A stretch of DNA of 64,000 nucleotides from Candidatus Thalassolituus haligoni (GTDB taxonomy: Bacteria > Pseudomonadota > Gammaproteobacteria > Pseudomonadales > Oceanobacteraceae): contig NZ_CP139482.1 of assembly GCF_041222825.1 (NCBI RefSeq), forward strand, positions 217,001 through 281,000. The letters run 5' to 3'. The translations under genes were made by a program, and so were the position numbers. Numbering within the stretch: the first letter of the stretch is position 1; each line of letters opens with the position of its first letter. Positions 58,277 to 64,000 of the stretch are shown in pieces. The notes under the pieces are model-generated. The model saw nothing but the letters and a program-made list of their open reading frames with translations. It was not told the DNA's origin and did not search any database.

Positions 58277-58400
58277 CTTGGTTTCCAGCGTATCGTCCAG
58301 CTGCAGAGTATCCGGTTGTCGACCAGAGCAGGCAACTATTTACCGCAAGTTACCGCAAGCCAAGGCAAGCGCTGCTGCAAACAGAATCCCGTTAGCGGCA

Positions 58401-58428
58401 CTTGATTTCGTGACTGACGGCCCCATCT
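58401..58428 (+). promoter_or_regulatory. Sigma-32 (RpoH) heat-shock promoter of hslVU
   Basis: CTTGAT (58401-58406), a 14-bp spacer and CCCCATCT (58421-58428) match the RpoH consensus CTTGAAA / CCCCATNT with consensus spacing. The predicted start point lies near 58435, about 30 nt before hslV. Confidence 0.85.
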
Positions 58429-58463
58429 TTTACCGCTGACCCGAATGTAAGCAGGAAGACGTT

Positions 58464-59000
58464 ATGACAACAATTGTATCCGTCCGGCGCGGTGACCAGG
58501 TGGTGATTGCTGGTGATGGCCAGGTCTCACTGGGTAATACTGTGATGAAAGGCAATGCGCGCAAGGTGCGTCGGCTCTACAACAACCAGGTATTGGCCGG
58601 TTTTGCAGGCAGCACTGCGGATGCATTTACCCTGTTTGAAAAATTTGAGGCACAACTGCAACAGCATCATGGCCAGTTGACGCGTGCCGCCGTGGAGCTG
58701 GCCAAAGAGTGGCGCTCAGACCGTGCCCTGCGCAAGCTGGAAGCCATTCTGGCAGTGGCTGATCACACGGCGTCATTGATCATTACCGGTAATGGCGACG
58801 TGGTACAGCCGGAAGAAGACCTGATTGGCGTGGGATCCGGTGGCCAATATGCGTTGGCAGCAGCGCGTGCGTTGTTACACAACACCGAGCTGAATGCGCG
58901 TGAGATTGCAGAAAAAAGCCTGACGATTGCGGGGGAAATCTGTGTATTTACCAACAACAATATGACGGTTGAATGCCTGTCTGGCGGAGATAACGCATGA
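58464..59000 (+). CDS. hslV: HslV, ATP-dependent protease peptidase subunit
   Basis: The Ntn-hydrolase peptidase of the HslUV (ClpYQ) protease, a double hexamer in the cytoplasm. The 178-aa protein begins [24 protein letters not shown], with the catalytic Thr2 exposed after Met removal, and has [14 protein letters not shown] and [22 protein letters not shown] lies upstream of the ATG. The end overlaps hslU (ATGA). Confidence 0.98.
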   Translation: MTTIVSVRRGDQVVIAGDGQVSLGNTVMKGNARKVRRLYNNQVLAGFAGSTADAFTLFEKFEAQLQQHHGQLTRAAVELAKEWRSDRALRKLEAILAVADHTASLIITGNGDVVQPEEDLIGVGSGGQYALAAARALLHNTELNAREIAEKSLTIAGEICVFTNNNMTVECLSGGDNA

Positions 59001-60343
59001 GCGAAATGACCCCGAGAGAAATTGTGCACGAGCTGGATCGCCATATTATTGGTCAGCAGAACGCCAAACGCTCTGTAGCGATTGCCTTGCGTAACCGCTG
59101 GCGTCGCATGCAGTTGCCAAAAGAGCTGCGTGATGAAGTAACACCGAAAAATATCCTGATGATTGGTCCGACCGGGGTGGGTAAAACCGAGATTGCCCGG
59201 CGTCTGGCGAAGCTTTCCAATGCGCCCTTTATCAAGGTCGAAGCCACCAAGTTCACTGAAGTGGGCTATGTTGGCAAGGATGTAGAATCCATTATCCGTG
59301 ATCTGGTCGAAACCGGCATCAAGATGCTGCGTGAGCAGGAGATGGTGAAGGTGGCACACCGGGCCGCCGCCGCCGCAGAAGAACGTATTCTCGATGCCCT
59401 GTTACCACCACCACGCTCCACTACCCAGAGCGAGTGGGACACCACCACCGATGTCAAACCGGCAGACTCTTCAACCCGCCAGATCTTCCGCAAGAAACTG
59501 CGTGAAGGTCAGCTGGATGACAAGGAAATTGATATTGCTGTCTCCCAGACGCCGGTTGGCGTTGAGATCATGGCTCCTCCCGGCATGGAAGAAATGACCA
59601 GCCAGTTGCAGAGCATGTTTTCCAGTATGGGGAGTGAGAAAAAAACCACTCGCAAGCTGAAAATCGGTGATGCGCTCAAGCAGCTGCAAGACGAAGAAGC
59701 CGCGAAAATGCTGAACATGGATGACCTCAAGGCCAGGGCTGTCGAACTGGTTGAGCAGAATGGCATCGTCTTTATCGACGAAATAGACAAGGTCGCTAAA
59801 CGAGGAGAGTCGGGTTCTGGTGGTGATGTCAGTCGCGAAGGGGTGCAGCGAGATCTGCTGCCATTGATCGAAGGCTGCACGGTCAGCACCAAACACGGCA
59901 TGATCAAGACCGACCATATCCTGTTTGTGGCGTCTGGCGCGTTTCACCTGGTCAAACCGTCGGATCTGATTGCTGAATTACAGGGTCGCTTACCGATTCG
60001 GGTGGAGCTGCAGGCGCTGACGCCGGGCGATTTCGAACGCATCCTGACCGAGCCAAATGCATCACTGACCGAGCAGTACCGCGCTTTGATGAAAACAGAA
60101 GGTGTGGATCTTGAATTCCGCCCGGATGCCATCAAGCGGCTGGCCGAGATCGCCTACGAAGTGAATGAAAGTACTGAAAATATTGGTGCCCGCCGTTTGC
60201 ACACCATTATGGAACGCCTGCTGGAAACGGTCTCGTTTGATGCCACCGACCTGACCGAGGCGGTCGTGATTGACGCTGCCTATGTTGAAACCCAGCTGGG
60301 TGATGTGGTGAAAAATCACGATCTGAGCCAGTTTATTCTCTGA
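58997..60343 (+). CDS. hslU: HslU, AAA+ unfoldase of HslUV
   Basis: ATP-dependent unfoldase that feeds substrates to HslV. The 448-aa protein carries Walker [13 protein letters not shown] (about 57-68), Walker [16 protein letters not shown] (about 255-268), the GYVGKD pore loop (about 91-96), an intermediate I-domain (about 110-240), and the C-terminal HslV-docking tail ending SQFIL. A 15-bp terminator follows 4 nt after the stop codon. Confidence 0.98.
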   Translation: MSEMTPREIVHELDRHIIGQQNAKRSVAIALRNRWRRMQLPKELRDEVTPKNILMIGPTGVGKTEIARRLAKLSNAPFIKVEATKFTEVGYVGKDVESIIRDLVETGIKMLREQEMVKVAHRAAAAAEERILDALLPPPRSTTQSEWDTTTDVKPADSSTRQIFRKKLREGQLDDKEIDIAVSQTPVGVEIMAPPGMEEMTSQLQSMFSSMGSEKKTTRKLKIGDALKQLQDEEAAKMLNMDDLKARAVELVEQNGIVFIDEIDKVAKRGESGSGGDVSREGVQRDLLPLIEGCTVSTKHGMIKTDHILFVASGAFHLVKPSDLIAELQGRLPIRVELQALTPGDFERILTEPNASLTEQYRALMKTEGVDLEFRPDAIKRLAEIAYEVNESTENIGARRLHTIMERLLETVSFDATDLTEAVVIDAAYVETQLGDVVKNHDLSQFIL

Positions 60344-60347
60344 TCTG

Positions 60348-60379
60348 AAACGTGAATTCAGCTGGCTGAATTCACGTTT
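60348..60379 (+). terminator. Terminator of hslVU
   Basis: AAACGTGAATTCAGC-TG-GCTGAATTCACGTTT: a perfect 15-bp inverted repeat ending in Ts, directly after hslU. Its self-complementary ends allow action on both strands. Confidence 0.8.
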
Positions 60380-60417
60380 GTTGTATTGCTATTGACAAGT
60401 AACAGAACAGGCAACAG

Positions 60418-60449
60418 ACAAAGGGAGCGCATCACGCGCCCCCTTTGTT
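60418..60449 (-). terminator. Terminator of the chemoreceptor gene
   Basis: ACAAAGGGAGCGC (60418-60430) pairs with GCGCCCCCTTTGT (60437-60449) with one mismatch, 66 nt beyond the stop of the minus-strand chemoreceptor gene. Confidence 0.65.
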
Positions 60450-60515
60450 GATTACCGCTATTGTCGAGCCGCTATTGTCGTGTCACTACGGCTGCGACTC
60501 ATGTCGTGCGAGCGA

Positions 60516-62153
60516 TTACACCTTGAAGCGTTCGATCAGGCTATTTAACTGACGAGTACTCTCCGCCAGGCTGGTCACCGTGTTGTCGTTACGAGTCGCG
60601 TTTTCACTGATGGTACGCGAGGCCTCGGCAATCTGAACGATATTGCTACTGATCTCGTTCGACGCGACACTCTGCTCTTCGACGGCACCGGCAATACTCA
60701 GGTTCATCTCCGAGATGGTGCTGACCGCCGAGGAAATGGAGGCAATGGTTTCGCTGGCCTGCTTGGACATCTCCGAGGTCGTTTCCGAATTACGGGCATT
60801 TTGTTCCATTGACGATACTGCCTGCACCGCTTGTTCTTGCAGCCGTGAAATCATGTTGTTGATTTCCTGAGTGGATTCCTGAGTGCGGGAAGCCAAAGTA
60901 CGCACTTCATCCGCCACGACGGCAAAACCTCGTCCTTGTTCACCTGCTCGTGCGGCTTCAATGGCCGCATTTAACGCCAGCAAGTTGGTCTGTTCGGCAA
61001 TGCCTCGAATCACGTCCAGTACGGAACCAATCGAGTCGGTCTCCGCTTGCAAGCCTCGAATCACGTCGCTGGACTGGTTGATGCTGTTGGCCAGGTCGGT
61101 AATCCGCTGCTGGGTATCCTGCATGGTGTGTAAACCACGTCTGGCGTTGTCGTCTGCTTCCCGCGCCGCACCTGCCGCCCGTTCGGCATTACCGGCGACT
61201 TCCTGAATGGTCAGACTCATTTCGTGGGAACCCGTGGCCGCCATATCGCTTTGCTGTAATTGGCGTTCGGTCATTGCACGGGTGGTACGGCTGATCTCGG
61301 AAATATTGTGGGTTAGCTGGCCCAACACCTGAGTAGTGCTTTTGCTTTCCGATACGACTTTCTGAATGGCCTCAACAAACAGGTTAAAGGAACGCGCAAT
61401 CTCGGTGATTTCATCATTGCCCTGAGCAGGCAGTCGCTGGGTCAAATCCCCTTCACCACGGGCAATGTCTGACATGGCGCGGTTAACATTGTGCAGCGGT
61501 TGTCGAATACTGTTGGAAATAAGGTAGATAGTACCGACCAGCAATAGCACAAAAACCACCGAGGTCGAGATCATATGGATGGCGGTCTTGCGGAAGACAG
61601 TGTCAATATCATCGGTATAGACGCCAGTCCCCACGACCCAGCCCCATTCCGGCAGCAAACGGACAAAACTGACCTTGGCGACAGGGTCGCTTTGTTCTGC
61701 TTTAGGCCAATAATAGTGCACAAAACCACCATCCGGGTTCGCCAGGGCCACTTTGGTGATATCCCGGGTCAGGGGTCGACCGTTGGCATCTTTAAGATCC
61801 GACATGTCCATGTCGTTCAGCTTGGGGTTGGCACCGTGCGCCAGCATGATGTTGTCGGTACTCTGGATAAAAAAGTAACCACTGCCGTTGTCGTAGTGTT
61901 GGGCAGTGATGGTTTCTTTGGCCAAGCGCTGGGCTTCTGCACGACTGAGGCCTTCTTTTTCAAGATTGGCGAAGTGTGTCAGCAAGCTGTAGGCATTATC
62001 GGTGAGCTGTTGGACACTCTGGTTCTTGGCATTGGTCAGCGTGTTATAGGTCTGTTGCAACGCCGTGATCTGGATGATAACAACGCAGATTATGGCCGTT
62101 CCCAATAAGAGCCACAGGCGGCTCCGAATACTGATGTTGCGAAATAAAGACAT
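60516..62153 (-). CDS. Methyl-accepting chemotaxis protein with sCache_2 sensor
   Basis: A 545-aa chemoreceptor: helix 1 (about 12-33), a periplasmic single-Cache type 2 domain (about 40-185; [38 protein letters not shown]), helix 2 (about 190-212), HAMP (about 214-268), and the MCP signalling domain with the highly conserved hairpin [36 protein letters not shown]. The sCache_2 class often senses small organic acids; the ligand here is unknown. There is no obvious C-terminal CheR pentapeptide (ends NSLIERFKV). Confidence 0.95.
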   Translation of the reverse strand: MSLFRNISIRSRLWLLLGTAIICVVIIQITALQQTYNTLTNAKNQSVQQLTDNAYSLLTHFANLEKEGLSRAEAQRLAKETITAQHYDNGSGYFFIQSTDNIMLAHGANPKLNDMDMSDLKDANGRPLTRDITKVALANPDGGFVHYYWPKAEQSDPVAKVSFVRLLPEWGWVVGTGVYTDDIDTVFRKTAIHMISTSVVFVLLLVGTIYLISNSIRQPLHNVNRAMSDIARGEGDLTQRLPAQGNDEITEIARSFNLFVEAIQKVVSESKSTTQVLGQLTHNISEISRTTRAMTERQLQQSDMAATGSHEMSLTIQEVAGNAERAAGAAREADDNARRGLHTMQDTQQRITDLANSINQSSDVIRGLQAETDSIGSVLDVIRGIAEQTNLLALNAAIEAARAGEQGRGFAVVADEVRTLASRTQESTQEINNMISRLQEQAVQAVSSMEQNARNSETTSEMSKQASETIASISSAVSTISEMNLSIAGAVEEQSVASNEISSNIVQIAEASRTISENATRNDNTVTSLAESTRQLNSLIERFKV

Positions 62154-62304
62154 AATACGTTTCTCGTCTGTTCGGTATCGGCGTGGGCGACGAGAGGTTG
62201 TACCGGGTTCGTTTCGGTAAATACCAGGCTATGTCGTCGCGGTATGTTGTCAGTCTAGGTTATATTTCAGAGATACAAGTCGTTATCGGCAGAGAGGTGC
62301 ACCA

Positions 62305-62676
62305 ATGAAGCCAGATGGCATAAAAGTCAGAAAAAACAGTCGTTGCCTGGAATTACGGTATGGCGATGAAACGCATGAACTCAGCTTTGAATTGCTGCGG
62401 GTATTATCCCCTTCAGCCGAGGTGCGTGGCCATGGTACGGGTAATGGCGTATTACAATCGGGCAAGAAAGACGTGGGCCTGTTGAGGATCGAACCAGCCG
62501 GTAACTATGCGTTGAAACTGGTGTTCGACGATGGTCATGATTCCGGGCTGTACGACTGGCATTATCTGCGCCATTTATGCCTGAATAAGGATTCGTTATG
62601 GCAGGATTATCTCGATCAGCTGACCGCCGCCGGTGCCCATCGAGAACCCCTGCTCATTAATATTCGTGGGCTGTGA
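62305..62676 (+). CDS. DUF971-family protein
   Basis: A 123-aa protein of the DUF971 (GBBH-like N-terminal domain) family: GIKVRKNSRCLELRYGD, LSFELLRVLSPSAEVRGHG, VGLLRIEPAGNYALKLVFDDGHDSGLYDWHYL. Members are small and metal- or dioxygenase-related, with no established role. In Pseudomonas it is also found beside hslU; here a chemoreceptor gene has come between them. A GAGAGG ribosome-binding site precedes the ATG. Confidence 0.87.
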   Translation: MKPDGIKVRKNSRCLELRYGDETHELSFELLRVLSPSAEVRGHGTGNGVLQSGKKDVGLLRIEPAGNYALKLVFDDGHDSGLYDWHYLRHLCLNKDSLWQDYLDQLTAAGAHREPLLINIRGL

Positions 62677-62683
62677 CAGCAGA

Positions 62684-62714
62684 TTGAGCAGCATCCGCCA
62701 CCTTTGGGTATACT
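62684..62714 (+). promoter_or_regulatory. Possible promoter upstream of rnr
   Basis: TATACT (62709-62714) lies about 85 nt before rnr, with TTGAGC (62684-62689) at a long 19-bp spacing. The hexamers are fair, the spacing poor. Confidence 0.3.
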
Positions 62715-62798
62715 GATTACCATGAATAACATAAAACCAGTCTCAATCAGCCGCCTGTGGCGCCCTAACACACCCCTCATAAGAACAGGAGCCGTACA

Positions 62799-64000
62799 TT
62801 GACGGATTCCCCCACCCCAAAACATTCCCCCATTCACGACCCCAACGCTGCGTTGGAGGCACAGAAGTACGATAATCCGGTTCCCAGCCGGGAAGCATTG
62901 CTGGCGTTGCTGGAGCAATCCGGTCGCCCAATGACTCATGAAGATGTGTGTGAAGCGCTGGCAGAAACCGACCCGGAACGGGTTGAAGCCTTGCGTCGCC
63001 GACTGATTGCCATGTCGCGCGATGGCCAGCTGATGAGCAACCGGCGCAGCCAGTTTTTTCCGATGGAAAAAGCCGACTTGGTGACTGGCGTAGTGATGGG
63101 CCACAAAGACGGTTTTGGTTTTGTCTTGCGCGACGGCGATGACGACATTTATTTGTCGAACCGTCAAATGCGCAAAGTATTCCACGGCGACAAGGTCGCC
63201 GTACAGATTCTCGGGCTGGATCGACGTGGTCGCCCGGAAGGCAAGATTGTCCAGGTGATTGAACGCAATACCCAACACATCGTCGGGCGCTATTTTGATC
63301 AGTCTGGCGTTGGCGTAGTACAGCCGGATAACAAGCGTGTCAGTACGGAAGTGCTGGTGCCAGCCGAAGGCCGCCACGGTGCCGAACACGGCCAATTTGT
63401 GGTGGTCGAAATCACCGCCCAGCCGAAGCAGGGCGGTCTGCCAATTGGCAAGGTCATCGAGGTTCTGGGCGAACACCTGGCACCGGGAATGGAAATTGAA
63501 GTGGCGATTCGCAGCCACGACATTCCCCATGAATGGCCTGCGGCAGTGACGGTTGAAGCTAAAAAACTGTCTGACGAAGTCCGCGAGCAGGACAAAGCCA
63601 ATCGTATTGATTTGCGGCATTTGCCCTTCGTCACGATTGACGGTGAAGATGCCCGCGATTTTGACGATGCGGTGTACTGCGAGCGCAACCGGAACACCGG
63701 TGGCTGGCGCTTATACGTCGCCATTGCCGACGTATCCCATTACGTCAAACCCGGTTCAGCACTGGATCAGGAAGCCCACACTCGCGGCAACTCGGTGTAT
63801 TTCCCCGGTTTTGTTGTACCCATGCTGCCAGAAAAACTCTCCAACGGTTTGTGCTCGCTGAACCCGGCAGTGGATCGCCTGGTGATGGTGTGTGAAATGA
63901 CCATTTCCAAAGCTGGCAATATCTCCGGCTACAAGTTTATGGAAGGGGTGATCCACTCCCATGCCCGGCTGACCTACAACAAGGTCTGGATGATGCTGCA
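62799..64000 (+). CDS. rnr: RNase R (3' end beyond the window)
   Basis: 3'-5' exoribonuclease of the RNB family that degrades structured RNA. The gene runs off the window edge after about 400 codons; the family is about 800. A TTG start at 62799 has CAGGAG 8 nt upstream and gives MTDSPTPKHSP; no in-frame stop occurs to the end. An N-terminal winged-helix domain (about 25-85), cold-shock domains (about 95-235; GFGFVLRDGDDDIYLSNRQM) and the start of the RNB catalytic domain with the metal-binding DGEDARDFDDAVY (near 286) are visible. Frame and domain order were read directly from the sequence. Confidence 0.94.
   Translation, partial: MTDSPTPKHSPIHDPNAALEAQKYDNPVPSREALLALLEQSGRPMTHEDVCEALAETDPERVEALRRRLIAMSRDGQLMSNRRSQFFPMEKADLVTGVVMGHKDGFGFVLRDGDDDIYLSNRQMRKVFHGDKVAVQILGLDRRGRPEGKIVQVIERNTQHIVGRYFDQSGVGVVQPDNKRVSTEVLVPAEGRHGAEHGQFVVVEITAQPKQGGLPIGKVIEVLGEHLAPGMEIEVAIRSHDIPHEWPAAVTVEAKKLSDEVREQDKANRIDLRHLPFVTIDGEDARDFDDAVYCERNRNTGGWRLYVAIADVSHYVKPGSALDQEAHTRGNSVYFPGFVVPMLPEKLSNGLCSLNPAVDRLVMVCEMTISKAGNISGYKFMEGVIHSHARLTYNKVWMML

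Noticed and set aside
62153..62185. Sigma-28 flagellar promoter for the chemoreceptor (GCCGATAC on the minus strand)
   Set aside because: The -10 fits but the -35 is poor (ACAA instead of TAAA) and the implied leader is only about 15 nt.
62616..63620. 334-codon antisense reading frame over rnr
   Set aside because: The forward strand encodes RNase R with intact motifs; the antisense frame has no family features.

Overview
The window is a contiguous stretch of chromosome from a gammaproteobacterium, most likely a marine or aquatic member of the Oceanospirillales/Pseudomonadales. Several gene blocks match the Pseudomonas order: mrcA (ponA) divergent from pilMNOPQ-aroK-aroB-SPOR protein-gltB-gltD-(insert)-hemE; serA divergent from an FAD-linked D-2-hydroxy-acid dehydrogenase; xseB-ispA-dxs near ribA; priA divergent from rpmE; and hslV-hslU-DUF971. 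The pomA-pomB genes read like a Vibrio-type sodium stator and sit upstream of xseB-ispA-dxs, as in many marine gammaproteobacteria. This placement rests on gene content and synteny read by eye, not on a phylogeny. Nearly every base is accounted for by dense coding sequence. No rRNA, tRNA, CRISPR array, prophage or complete insertion sequence was seen.

Layout. 1-3.8 kb: the end of a histidine operon (hisA, cut by the window edge, then hisF) and a TonB-dependent outer-membrane receptor. 3.8-6.7 kb: serA and the divergent D-2-hydroxyglutarate-type dehydrogenase. 6.8-17.3 kb: penicillin-binding protein 1A, the type IV pilus alignment and secretin operon pilMNOPQ, the shikimate genes aroK and aroB, and a SPOR-domain protein. 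17.5-28.1 kb: glutamate synthase gltBD, a large multi-domain Ig-like lipoprotein, and hemE. 28.2-34 kb: radA, a membrane protein, a 284-bp MITE-like element, rsmE, a PilZ protein and the sodium-type flagellar stator pomAB. 34-40.4 kb: xseB-ispA-dxs, a histidine kinase with a degenerate HD-GYP response regulator, and ribA. 40.6-46 kb: a zinc metallopeptidase, then a compact PepSY protein / paired membrane protein / two-component cluster, and pgpA. 46-48.8 kb: priA and rpmE. 49-54.6 kb: an amine or amino-acid uptake and oxidation cluster (permease, FAD oxidase, RidA, ornithine-cyclodeaminase-like protein) under a divergent AraC regulator. 54.7-58.3 kb: a metallo-beta-lactamase hydrolase, a transglutaminase-like/LPP20 lipoprotein pair, and a SlyD-like isomerase. 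58.4-64 kb: hslVU behind a clear heat-shock promoter, a chemoreceptor, a DUF971 protein, and the 5' part of rnr.

Themes. Surface motility and its control recur: type IV pilus assembly, the sodium stator, a PilZ c-di-GMP receptor in the stator operon, a degenerate HD-GYP regulator and a chemoreceptor. The accessory pieces most likely to hold undescribed biology are the PepSY/COG4705-like/two-component cluster with direct repeats in its promoter (41.4-45.6 kb), the alternating-module lipoprotein inserted into the gltD-hemE block (23.5-26.9 kb), the amine cluster (49-54.6 kb), the transglutaminase/LPP20 pair (55.4-57.6 kb) and the MITE-like element (30.4-30.7 kb).
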